Assembly: GCA_913061275.1 (NCBI GenBank)
Contig: CAJXSR010000012.1
Span: 35,701 to 99,700 of the forward strand
DNA length: 64,000 nucleotides
Direction of reading: 5' to 3'
Origin: an uncultured Paracoccaceae bacterium
Lineage (GTDB): Bacteria > Pseudomonadota > Alphaproteobacteria > Rhodobacterales > Rhodobacteraceae
Shown here in pieces: positions 37,965-46,492 of this stretch. Both the position numbers and the translations under genes were made by a program. Below the pieces are notes generated by a model. That model was not told the DNA's origin. It searched no databases and worked only from the letters and a program-made list of their open reading frames with translations. Numbering within the stretch: position 1 is the stretch's first letter; each line of letters starts with the position of its first letter.

Positions 37965-38759
37965 TTAGCTGCTAGAAAACCCAAATACTTCAGCAAATAG
38001 GGTTTTAATCTGATGTGCAGGTGAAAATTTATTAAACTTTGTTTGCATTATGTTGTTGGGAACTTTATTTTGTTCACTGCGCATATCAAATAAAACCTGA
38101 TCTCTTCGTATGTTTAGGCTTGCCTGTCGTGAGCCCATAAACTGCCAATAATTTTCATCATTCATAAGAAACAAGTTTTCATATTTTGTGTTTATTATCT
38201 GTAGTTCAGGGAATTTTTTAAGACCAGTTAATCGAAGGCGACGTTTAAGGTTATCTTGCATCAGGATTATGAACGCTTTGCGGCCCATAACATTGCGCAT
38301 TGGCATTGCTGGCTTAAAACCTTGAGCTTTCAACACTGCTACAGCTGGCTTTAGTTGATCGATTTCAACCGCCCATTCAATAACGTCGAAACAATCGATC
38401 GTTGTGGAATTATTAAGCATCATTTCACGCGTTTCACCCAATGCGATAATTTTCACTTTTTGCAGAGCATCAGTGGTTAACAGATTGCCCATTAAAATCA
38501 AATTGCTACGTGCTCTCAATTTACTTTGCCGATGGATATTTTGGAAAAAACCTTCCAAGGCATGACCTTCTAGGTGAATACGAAACCTGTCAAATGCGAT
38601 GCTTGCTAATTTGTGCTGGTGATAAACTATGTCGTCAGGTTGGGTGTCTGATACCCATTGCGTTAATGCTTTTTGGGCATATTTTTGGTCATGATGTAAT
38701 GCAGCGATATAAGCGTCTTTGCGCGTTTCAAGTTTGTGGGGAAAAAGAAATGCGTGCAT
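37965..38759 (-). CDS. Hypothetical protein, possibly a degenerate nucleotidyltransferase-fold protein
   Basis: 264 residues, no firm domain. The middle (IALGETREMML, DCFDVIEWAVEIDQLKPAVAVLKAQGFKP) follows the rhythm of the nucleotidyltransferase family seen in this island at 43450, where LLKG...DIDFL precedes the long helix, but the metal-binding Asp pair is not clear. It is last in the eight-gene leftward run and starts on the last base of the preceding GT2 stop, so it is translated with it. No signal peptide or membrane span. AT-rich. Function unknown. Confidence 0.6.
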   Translation of the reverse strand: MHAFLFPHKLETRKDAYIAALHHDQKYAQKALTQWVSDTQPDDIVYHQHKLASIAFDRFRIHLEGHALEGFFQNIHRQSKLRARSNLILMGNLLTTDALQKVKIIALGETREMMLNNSTTIDCFDVIEWAVEIDQLKPAVAVLKAQGFKPAMPMRNVMGRKAFIILMQDNLKRRLRLTGLKKFPELQIINTKYENLFLMNDENYWQFMGSRQASLNIRRDQVLFDMRSEQNKVPNNIMQTKFNKFSPAHQIKTLFAEVFGFSSS

Positions 38760-39436
38760 TATTTCATACGTTTTTTACGCTCAATAGCGTGAATAGCGGC
38801 CTTAAGGAAGTCTGCCCTTTGGCCTATATTCTCAGACGCTTTGAACGAAAAGCTTTCGCTATGAATGCGGCGATCAACCAGAACTTCATCCAGTAATTGA
38901 AAATTCAAGCCCATACTTTTTGCACGCGCAAACCAATCAATCATTTCACCGTACCCATTACCCATATCTTTAATGTCACCGACTTTGTGAAATGATTTCA
39001 TCCATATCGTCAGCGTGGAACGGCTCCAACCTGATGTTTCAACTGGGGCTGTTTTCTTATCAATTTCACCGAATGGCTGTAATTTTGCCAATACAGCATC
39101 TAGTTTCAGGTTTGGGTCATGTAGATGCGCAAGCTGTGTTTCCATTTTATGGGGGCGCCATAGATCGTCGCTGTCTAGGGTTGCCAAAATGGGTGTTGTA
39201 ACTGTTGCTATCCCTGTAGATGTAGCGGCACCAGAACCGCGATTTTCTGTTGAGATAACTTCAATCGCAGAGCCATAATTGGCCGCAACCTTAGCTGTTT
39301 GATCGGTAGACCCGTCATCGATAACGATGATTCTTACAGGCGGAATTGTTTGCGCTAAGACCGACTGTAGGGTTTCATCTAAATGCTTTTCTGCATTATA
39401 TGCAGGTATCACAACTGAATATGCGTTATTATCCAT
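38759..39436 (-). CDS. Glycosyltransferase family 2
   Basis: 225 residues. The GT-A start VVIPAYNAEKHLDETLQSVLAQTIPPVRIIVIDDGSTDQT has the first Asp of the nucleotide-binding site, and TLDSDDLWRPHKMETQ is the D-x-D region. Acceptor-binding EMIDWFARA and the RRIHSESFS ending are seen. It transfers an activated sugar; donor and acceptor are unknown. It overlaps the next GT2 gene by 8 bp, so both act in one pathway. Confidence 0.9.
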   Translation of the reverse strand: MDNNAYSVVIPAYNAEKHLDETLQSVLAQTIPPVRIIVIDDGSTDQTAKVAANYGSAIEVISTENRGSGAATSTGIATVTTPILATLDSDDLWRPHKMETQLAHLHDPNLKLDAVLAKLQPFGEIDKKTAPVETSGWSRSTLTIWMKSFHKVGDIKDMGNGYGEMIDWFARAKSMGLNFQLLDEVLVDRRIHSESFSFKASENIGQRADFLKAAIHAIERKKRMK

Positions 39437-40193
39437 TAACGTTCATAACCTTTTCCATAATCTTACGACCTTCATACCTGAAAAGGCCCTTCGCATCGAA
39501 TAATGTGGCGTCTTTTTTACGCCTTAAAGCATGAAGTAGAAGTACTCGAAGCAGCCCTGACTGCATGGCCCTAGCGTCTTTGGTCGCGTTACTATCATGG
39601 CGTCGGTAGTAAAAAACAGTATTATCATGGGTAAGTTGCGCACGTGTTATTTCCGCAATGCGTATTAGAAAATCAAGATCTTCGCCCTGTGCCAAAGAGG
39701 TGTTGAACCCGTCAATTTTTTTGATCAGCTCGGTGCGATACAAGCCGGCTGATAATGTAACACCGCTGATGATAGGCCATTCATCGGATATGGGTTCATG
39801 AATGTTAAGAAATTCAGATTTTACGACTTGGAACTTGCCGAATGCATAGTCTGCCTTGGGATTTTGGTGAAGTAACTCCATGCTATTTTGTAGAGCATTA
39901 TAAAAAAATAGATCATCTGCATCCAAGAAGGCAACATATTTTGATTTTGGGCTTAACTCTTCCAACAGCCGATTGCGTGCGGTAGATACCCCCATATTTT
40001 CCGGCTGCTCGAAATAGCGTAAAGACTTGATCTGATGTGATAAGCTACGAACGATTTCTGCCGTATTATCAGTAGATGCATCATTACAAACAAGGATTTC
40101 TAAATCAGTTTCATCGGCTTGACGGGATGCCGATAATATTGCGTCTTTGATGTATTTATCGGCATTATATGCAGGAATAAGTATGCTTAACAT
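39429..40193 (-). CDS. Glycosyltransferase family 2
   Basis: 254 residues. ILIPAYNADKYIKDAILSASRQ and LEILVCNDASTDNTAEIVRSL form the nucleotide site, with AFLDADDLFFYNALQNSME as D-x-D. LAQGEDLDFLIRIAE carries the ED motif of the catalytic base, and YYRRHDSNATKD follows. It overlaps its neighbours by 7-8 bp on both sides, within the run that also has a kinase and a PqqD-like gene. It differs clearly from the adjacent GT2, so the pair probably adds two sugars in turn. Confidence 0.9.
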   Translation of the reverse strand: MLSILIPAYNADKYIKDAILSASRQADETDLEILVCNDASTDNTAEIVRSLSHQIKSLRYFEQPENMGVSTARNRLLEELSPKSKYVAFLDADDLFFYNALQNSMELLHQNPKADYAFGKFQVVKSEFLNIHEPISDEWPIISGVTLSAGLYRTELIKKIDGFNTSLAQGEDLDFLIRIAEITRAQLTHDNTVFYYRRHDSNATKDARAMQSGLLRVLLLHALRRKKDATLFDAKGLFRYEGRKIMEKVMNVNG

Positions 40194-41215
40194 TTAATTT
40201 CCCTTAGAAACTTTTTTAATTCTACCGTTACTTCATCATTATCCGACGACATGTTCATCTTAAAGCAAGGTATAGTTCTTACAAGATCACCGCAGGCTTT
40301 AAATATCTGTGCGTGATCCGACCCAAGTTGTTTGGCTGTAGAAAGTGCAAGTATTTTGAACACTTCATTGGGGCTCACTGATTGAAACGTTGTTTTATCT
40401 GCGCCGATAGAGGGCACGATCAGAACATTGATTGGCATTGATGGGCTTATGTCTGCATTGATTATATCACGTGGTCTAAAAACAGCTTTACCTTGCCAGT
40501 TTAGGTTTTGATCGCACTTCAGGCCTAATCGTTTCAACCCCAATGGATCCTGTTTTACACTCATGTAAAGAGCATGAGCGGCATAGTTTGATCCGTTCGA
40601 AATTATGGTATAGTCATCGCCAGAAGATTTAAAACCGCGCATTAGGCAGCCAAGGATTGTTCCTGACTTACCTGCACCGCCATTACCTATTAACAAGGCG
40701 CCCATGCCCTCAATTCCGATTGATGCGGCATGAACCATTGTTTTACTATCTTGGCGCGCGACCCAATTACAGAAGTTAGCAAGTGGTGCGGTTTTTTCCC
40801 ATATTGGCGAGCGATCTAGGCCACATTGCAATCGTACACCGAAACTTTGTTTGTTATCAAAAACATCCCATCGTTGATCGGGCTGGTAGTAGTTTGCACT
40901 AACACCAAAACTGGCAAGAGTTTTGCACATTTCCAGCAAATCGGTGTGCTTGGCATGAGGTGCATGAAAACCGTTGTTTATATGCCATGCGGAATAATCA
41001 GCATAAATAGCGGCAGGCAGAGTGTTATTTAATTCGGGCTTATCTGCATTCAAGCAAAGCTTTATACTGGACATAAGGAACGGTTCAGATTCAGCAAACA
41101 TAAAACCCGTATCAGCAAATGATATGGCGGTTTTATTTAAGGAATCCGCCTTTGAAAATTGTTCTTGCCCAAATTGCAAAGCTTGCCGAACAAAATATTC
41201 TAGTTCGTTGCCCAT
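40187..41215 (-). CDS. HPr kinase-like (HprK-related) protein
   Basis: 342 residues. The first half (about 1-160) is not recognised. A Walker A loop, IGNGGAGKSGT near residues 177-186, leads into a kinase core with GFKSSGDDYTIIS (the Asp-Asp base) and VPSIGADKTTF. The layout matches HprK-related kinases that lack PTS partners and occur with PqqD-like proteins in peptide or glycan clusters; in the paeninodin lasso cluster such a kinase phosphorylates a precursor Ser. The substrate here is unknown. It overlaps a GT2 gene by 7 bp and follows the PqqD-like gene by 24 bp. Confidence 0.75.
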   Translation of the reverse strand: MGNELEYFVRQALQFGQEQFSKADSLNKTAISFADTGFMFAESEPFLMSSIKLCLNADKPELNNTLPAAIYADYSAWHINNGFHAPHAKHTDLLEMCKTLASFGVSANYYQPDQRWDVFDNKQSFGVRLQCGLDRSPIWEKTAPLANFCNWVARQDSKTMVHAASIGIEGMGALLIGNGGAGKSGTILGCLMRGFKSSGDDYTIISNGSNYAAHALYMSVKQDPLGLKRLGLKCDQNLNWQGKAVFRPRDIINADISPSMPINVLIVPSIGADKTTFQSVSPNEVFKILALSTAKQLGSDHAQIFKACGDLVRTIPCFKMNMSSDNDEVTVELKKFLREIKC

Positions 41216-41239
41216 TTAGTAATCTAAATAAAACATTAT

Positions 41240-41659
41240 TTATCTCACAATACGGCCCGTTACCGGATCAATATCGTGGATAGGATCCGCGGCTATAAGT
41301 TCGGCAAGGTCGTCGTGACCTTCTATGAAAAATGAATTACCTGCGCTTATTATTGCTTCACACTGCTCTTTGCTTATTTCCAAAGATGTTGCCGGTTTTT
41401 CTTGTAATAGGTCGAAGCTTATCATTTTCTGAATGGCTTCATCAACTTCAACGCTTATACCCGCATCAATCGCTTCAAGGCCATCTTTGATAGCATCAAC
41501 ACTTGTACCAGAGATTAAAGCATCAATAAGTGGCACAAGCCGCTCACCCACATCAAAATACTTGCCGGATTCCAAATTAAGCACAACCAATCCCTCTTGG
41601 AATTTTTCAGCAACAACATTTGGTGTTGCAAATTCAAATGTTGTCGCAGTCATTTTCAT
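41240..41659 (-). CDS. PqqD-family (RiPP recognition element-like) protein
   Basis: 139 residues from the ATG at 41659 (MKMTATTFEF). The first 85 residues have the PqqD fold rhythm: ATPNVVAEKFQEGLVVLNLESGKYFDVGERLVPLIDAL, then a helical segment ending ISFDLLQ. PqqD-like domains bind leader peptides and present them to modifying enzymes. A further 50 acidic residues of unknown role follow (EGHDDLAELIAADPIHDID). It sits between an ABC exporter and the HPr-kinase-like gene. No precursor peptide was identified nearby. Confidence 0.75.
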   Translation of the reverse strand: MKMTATTFEFATPNVVAEKFQEGLVVLNLESGKYFDVGERLVPLIDALISGTSVDAIKDGLEAIDAGISVEVDEAIQKMISFDLLQEKPATSLEISKEQCEAIISAGNSFFIEGHDDLAELIAADPIHDIDPVTGRIVR

Positions 41660-41719
41660 AATCCGTAATTTCATGGATATATACGATATTAGCAATGGAA
41701 TTGACACAAAGAAAGGTGA

Positions 41720-43384
41720 TTATTTATTACTATTATTTTCCAAATTTATTTGAATATCACATTTTTCTGCCAATTTTAAATCATGTGTCACAATGATGAT
41801 TATCGCAGAACTTTTTGCCGCGAATATGTTGCCGATAATCCTATCTGCTGTCTTGGCATCAAGATTGCCTGTCGGCTCATCCAGAATATAAAGAGAAACG
41901 TCATTATACATAGCGCGCGCAATGCTAATTCGTTGAACTTGCCCACCAGACAATTTTTTGCCTGTTTCCCCAACAGAAAGTTGATCCAAATATGTCCCAA
42001 GCAAATCATCAACACAGGCCAAAGATGCGGCGGCTTTAACTTCGCTAATGTTACCGTCATCCGATAACGCAATATTTTGGGTAACCGTTTGGTCGAACAG
42101 CACAGGGTTTTGTGGGCAATATTGAAGCTGCTTTTGCCAGCTGATACTGTTGGTAGCAGATAACGGGTGATCGTCTACTGAAACACATCCAGAGCAAGGT
42201 TGTATTAGTCCCGCAATTATATCAATTAGTGTACTTTTTCCCGACCCAGTAGGCCCCACAATCGCCACACGATCCCCAAGCTTTGCTGAAAAAGACACAT
42301 GATTCAAAACTTGAACAGTGTTCCCAGGATAGGTGTAAGATACATCTTCAACTCTTAATTCATTTGCAAGAATAGGCGCTACTTCTATAGCTTCCGATAC
42401 GGTGAATTGGCTCATCAGCGCTTCAAATTTATCAATCAAAGGAAGCCCACTTCTAAGATTAGCGAAATTTGCAAACATCAAGTGCCCCATTGGGAATAGC
42501 TTTAACCCTGCGGCCGCAAAAAGTGTTAAAGTTGGGGTGATGGTTGCTAGCTGGCCTTCATTTCTTGATGAAATATAGAAAAGCGTGACAATCAATAAGA
42601 TAAAAATAAACGCTTCAAGCACTAATTTTGGCATTTCGGTGTATAAAGATCTTTGACTGCTTGCTTTGGCTAGCTTTAACGAGGCATTCATGAATTTTTG
42701 GCTAAAGATGTTTTCTAAGCCAGATAATTTTATTTCGCGGTTGGCGGCCAATGCTTCTGAGCTGTATCTGTGCCGTTCTGCATGTGCTTGGATTTGCTTT
42801 TCAGAATCTGATTTTAAAAACACTTTAAGGATTCTAAAAATTAATAAATAAGAAAGGCCAAGTATTGCACAAAAGAAAAATGTCGCGAGCGGCTGAATAA
42901 AAACCAAAACCAGCCCGACAAAGAAAACGAGCGTTGTTTGTGAAATGAAACGTCCTAATGGAACCATCACAAACGAAATAAAGTCTTGCGCATCATTTAA
43001 AATAGCAGCTTTTATATCCGCAGTGTGGTTTGAAAAATGCCAGTCATAAGGTTGCTTTAAATACAGCTCAAAAATGCGCGCGCTAAAACCGTATCCTTCC
43101 TGCATATTGACGCGTGACGTACAATAAACGCTTACGGCCCGAAGGCATAAACCAAAGATATAAATTGATAATATCCCAGCAATTAAAGTTTCTGGCGTTA
43201 GGGGAATTACACTAAGTTTGAACGGTACTTCACCCTTTCCTATAAAGTTAACTAATGGAAAAATTGCTGCAATGCTGAGCGTTTCTAACAAAGATGCGAT
43301 CATACTGAGGGCATATACACGCTTATATCGGTGCCAAGATTTTTCACCGATTAAGCTCTTAAGTCTTTGAATAAATTCATTCAA
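41720..43384 (-). CDS. ABC transporter, fused permease and ATPase
   Basis: 554 residues. Six membrane spans (about 20-310) form an exporter-type domain. The ATPase has Walker A GPTGSGKST near 377-385, signature LSGGQ near 476, Walker B LYILDEPTGNLD, and the switch His in IIVTHD. The half-transporter would dimerise to export a peptide, lipid or lipid-linked sugar. No N-terminal C39 peptidase is fused, unlike bacteriocin exporters that cleave leaders. Placement next to PqqD-like and kinase genes makes a modified peptide or glycolipid the likeliest cargo. Confidence 0.9.
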   Translation of the reverse strand: MNEFIQRLKSLIGEKSWHRYKRVYALSMIASLLETLSIAAIFPLVNFIGKGEVPFKLSVIPLTPETLIAGILSIYIFGLCLRAVSVYCTSRVNMQEGYGFSARIFELYLKQPYDWHFSNHTADIKAAILNDAQDFISFVMVPLGRFISQTTLVFFVGLVLVFIQPLATFFFCAILGLSYLLIFRILKVFLKSDSEKQIQAHAERHRYSSEALAANREIKLSGLENIFSQKFMNASLKLAKASSQRSLYTEMPKLVLEAFIFILLIVTLFYISSRNEGQLATITPTLTLFAAAGLKLFPMGHLMFANFANLRSGLPLIDKFEALMSQFTVSEAIEVAPILANELRVEDVSYTYPGNTVQVLNHVSFSAKLGDRVAIVGPTGSGKSTLIDIIAGLIQPCSGCVSVDDHPLSATNSISWQKQLQYCPQNPVLFDQTVTQNIALSDDGNISEVKAAASLACVDDLLGTYLDQLSVGETGKKLSGGQVQRISIARAMYNDVSLYILDEPTGNLDAKTADRIIGNIFAAKSSAIIIIVTHDLKLAEKCDIQINLENNSNK

Positions 43385-43449
43385 AACAAGTACCCTTGGG
43401 CTTAAAGCTGGGTGCGATTATATATAGGTTTGTGCCCTGTAAGATCATG

Positions 43450-44601
43450 CTAACCACTTACTACAGCTTTGAATTTGCTTAATATACGATCCCAGAAATC
43501 ACGTTTCACTAACCGTTTGGCGTGCTTTCGATATACTTTGGTTGTCCAGTATTTATAGTTGAAAAGCCGCATCAACCGGTTGAAGAAAGCTATCATGAAA
43601 ACCCAATGGTATCCCAATGAGCGCAGTTTAAACTCTGCTATTAGAAAGAACGAGCCAAATGAATTATAAATCGCACTTTTAGCATCGCGAAACACCCAAT
43701 CAGATAGACTACGCCAAGAAATCCAAAGGTTTTTTGCGTTATTATTGGTGAAATACTGCTCTGTAAAAAGTTTTTGTTCTGGTGTCATTTTTTCATAAAT
43801 CAATTCGCAATCGATCAACCCGCGAACTGAAATCCCACCGTCTAACGTGTCTCGATCATGTTTGAGTGTATGAACGAGTACATGAATTAAGTGGTTAACA
43901 AGGGTTGGTTGAACAAGATTGTCACAACCAGGAAGTGGCAGAGTTTCAGTTTCAAATGCCTTTGGAATTACATCCATATACATTGGGGAAACAGGTAAAA
44001 AATGTGGTTCTAAATGAACCAAATCGTTTACACGTACGCGAGGAGTTAGGTGGCTTCCACCCGAATTAAGAATTGTATTCGCGTCCTCATCAACCTTATT
44101 CTCCTGACCCTTGCCATTTATAGAATATCCTAAATCACCTAAAACTTGCAGTAACTTGGTATCTGTCGACAAGAAATCAATATCCGCCATGTTTCGCATT
44201 CCAAACGCGCAGTACAGGCCATCAAATAATTGAATAGCTCCTTTTAGTAATACTGGCTTGATATTAGTACCTTCTAAAGCGGTGTCGATTTGTTGTAATT
44301 GCGCCTTCAGGTGAATGTTACGTGCTACAAAATGCTTTGGCGGTTTAATACCAGAAACATCTATACCATTTTTAATGCAAAATTTTTGGCAATTCGCATC
44401 AGCAATCACGTTAGAAACAAGTGGTAAGACCTTTTGTGAGGTCGCCGTCTTAATAAAATTATCAAAGAATTTTTGAGTATAAACATAGCCAGATAGCAGA
44501 TCACGCGTACCTGCGCCCTTTGCAACCGACAAACAAATTATCGAAAAATCTTGAATTCGCATCTGTATCCTGTCTGGTTTGTTATAATTTTTTACCATCA
44601 A
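43450..44601 (-). CDS. Nucleotidyltransferase family protein (PF14907 type)
   Basis: 383 residues. The core has PVLLKGAIQLFDGLYCAFGMRNMADIDFLSTD near 112-145, with the metal-binding D-I-D of a nucleotidyltransferase fold, followed by DLVHLEPHFLPV and LIHVLVHTLKHDRD. This family occurs in many peptide and exopolysaccharide clusters; a homologue lies in the paeninodin lasso cluster. The substrate is unknown. The start overlaps the GSDH-like gene stop by 4 bp. AT-rich. Confidence 0.8.
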   Translation of the reverse strand: MMVKNYNKPDRIQMRIQDFSIICLSVAKGAGTRDLLSGYVYTQKFFDNFIKTATSQKVLPLVSNVIADANCQKFCIKNGIDVSGIKPPKHFVARNIHLKAQLQQIDTALEGTNIKPVLLKGAIQLFDGLYCAFGMRNMADIDFLSTDTKLLQVLGDLGYSINGKGQENKVDEDANTILNSGGSHLTPRVRVNDLVHLEPHFLPVSPMYMDVIPKAFETETLPLPGCDNLVQPTLVNHLIHVLVHTLKHDRDTLDGGISVRGLIDCELIYEKMTPEQKLFTEQYFTNNNAKNLWISWRSLSDWVFRDAKSAIYNSFGSFFLIAEFKLRSLGYHWVFMIAFFNRLMRLFNYKYWTTKVYRKHAKRLVKRDFWDRILSKFKAVVSG

Positions 44602-45779
44602 AATGCTTCAATATCCACCACCAGAAGTGTTGCTAAATCGGGCGCTAAATAAAGCCTATCATCATCAATGAAAACTTCACGGATACGTGCCTCTACTTCT
44701 ATTTTCTCCAAAGAGACGATGCGGTTCTTATCTAAGTCGCCCAAAACAATATAAAATGACTTAGCGCGCAATCCGCTGATTAACATACAATCCATGCCAT
44801 CATATCGTCGTTTTATAATGCTAGGACATGGACTTATATCACTGGGCGCAATCGCTGGTATAAATGTAAATAATGGGTTTGTTATACCTACCATTTCCGG
44901 CGCAAAAGCAACCAGATCATCATTATTGTACTTGCTGCCCGCTGAATACAGCGGCCAGCCATAATTTTTGTTTTCTTCAAGGATGTTAATCTCATCGCCG
45001 CCTTTGGCGCCATGTTCAACAGCTACAATGTGACCATTAATAATCGCCATGCCCTGAAGGTTTCTATGACCTTTAGTGAAAATTGTTCTTTCACTTAAAT
45101 CTATGCCACTCGCATTCTTGTTTATAGCGTATTTTAAAACCTTCCCATAAGGGCTGCTTTCATCTTGTGCTAAAAAACTAACCTTACCTCTTGTGACACT
45201 ACTTGTAAGACCCAATGACATATACAAAATATTACCCTGAACAACATATCCACCGCCTAGATTATTGAAGTTCACATCCTCACCGCTATTGTCAACACAA
45301 GGATACCGATCAGCTGTCAGCATCTTATTCAGATTTACAAGCATCGCAAAAACGCACCCTTTACTAACCAACCCGAGCAGTGCAAAATTTGTGCCCTGAA
45401 CCGTTAGAAGTTGCTTTAAAATAGGCTGGGTTTGCGCCTGAATATCAATTTTATTCTTCACAAGAAAATCGCCTAAATCGTATCCAGCAAACTTCAGGTC
45501 ACCTTGCTGAACGGCAATGTAGCGCCTTTCATCTTCAACTTTAATTAAACCAGCAATGCGCTTAGTTTTGGCAGTTTTTATTGGGGTGAATGTGAATAAG
45601 AATTCATTTGCTAGAAACGAATTTTCAGGAAAGGTAATTTCATGGGTTGGTTTTGTCTCAACAAGCGCTAAATCCGTGCCCAAACGAGCAACAAATCTAC
45701 TTACATAATTCGGCAATAAAAACTCTGCAGAAGCTGCACTTGTCAAAATTAAGCAAGCTATCAAAATATTTCTTTTCAT
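44598..45779 (-). CDS. Exported GSDH/sorbosone-dehydrogenase-like beta-propeller protein
   Basis: 393 residues with a signal peptide (MKRNILIACLILTSAASA). The propeller signature HGAKGGDEINILEENKNYGWPLYS is that of PQQ-dependent soluble glucose dehydrogenases and their relatives (PF07995), and NLQGMAIINGHIVAVEH is the preceding blade. Catalytic His of true glucose dehydrogenase is not assured by eye. It should be periplasmic and may oxidise a sugar or merely bind one. It is the first gene of the leftward run; its promoter would lie in the AT-rich stretch above 45780. Confidence 0.78.
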   Translation of the reverse strand: MKRNILIACLILTSAASAEFLLPNYVSRFVARLGTDLALVETKPTHEITFPENSFLANEFLFTFTPIKTAKTKRIAGLIKVEDERRYIAVQQGDLKFAGYDLGDFLVKNKIDIQAQTQPILKQLLTVQGTNFALLGLVSKGCVFAMLVNLNKMLTADRYPCVDNSGEDVNFNNLGGGYVVQGNILYMSLGLTSSVTRGKVSFLAQDESSPYGKVLKYAINKNASGIDLSERTIFTKGHRNLQGMAIINGHIVAVEHGAKGGDEINILEENKNYGWPLYSAGSKYNNDDLVAFAPEMVGITNPLFTFIPAIAPSDISPCPSIIKRRYDGMDCMLISGLRAKSFYIVLGDLDKNRIVSLEKIEVEARIREVFIDDDRLYLAPDLATLLVVDIEAF

Positions 45780-46492
45780 AGGCTCAATTTATATGACTTC
45801 GATTGAAATACTAATCAATTATCTGTTCTAAAGCAACTTTAATGGATCGGATATGCGCCCAAATATACTTCTGATTGGTGCTGCTATATACTCTACAACC
45901 TGATACGCAAACGTGTTAAGAATGGTATGCTTATTATACCGATCAGCGAATGAATTTACACGGCAGCAAAATGAACAAACAAGGCGTAATTCAATTCTAG
46001 TAAATGGCGGACAGACAGTCCCCCACACTAATAACATAAGATACTGTTTTTGAATGTATTAAATTAATTACCACACATAAATACCCATCATGTACCACAC
46101 AACGAAAGTAATATAAACAAGTCCAAGAAACGTCAGTTGAATTATAAATATAAAATGGGGCTGACCCAGATAACTCAAAAAAGGGGTTATCATGGGCAGT
46201 ATGCGATCGTAATTGCTCACGGTCCATATGTGCTGCGTGTGAGCGGGGTTGGCAAATCGGACGTTCTTCCATCGCGACTGTCTCAAATTGGTAACCGCGT
46301 CAGACCGTGACTTCGTCCACGAGGTCGATTGCTTTTGATAAAGACGATGGAAACTCACCCAAGGAGCCGCGTATTGCTTGATAGAACGGCATTATAAAGC
46401 GCTCAAGAGCATTTGAAAGACCACTTTTGACTTGCAGGCTGTAACTTTCGCCAACGCAGCCAATGACCGCCCAAGTTACCAAGTCGGCTTCC
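45780..46492. other. AT-rich spacer with a truncated unidentified coding fragment
   Basis: About 710 bp without a convincing whole gene. Short frames on the minus strand (45828-46037 and 45997-46272) lack ribosome sites and recognisable domains. From the IS edge leftward, 46490 to 46300 on the minus strand reads in one frame as ADLVTWAVIGCVGESYSL...RAIRG-like...LSKAIDLVDEVTV and then stops. It looks like the C-terminal 60 residues of a gene cut off by the IS, but I do not recognise it. Confidence 0.45.

Noticed and set aside
37965..45779. A complete lasso peptide cluster
   Set aside because: No transglutaminase-like protease, no asparagine-synthetase-like cyclase and no precursor with a plausible leader-core were found between or beside the genes.
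45828..46272. Small minus-strand frames as RiPP precursors
   Set aside because: They lack ribosome sites, leader-like composition and a clear core, and overlap each other in AT-rich DNA where open frames are common.
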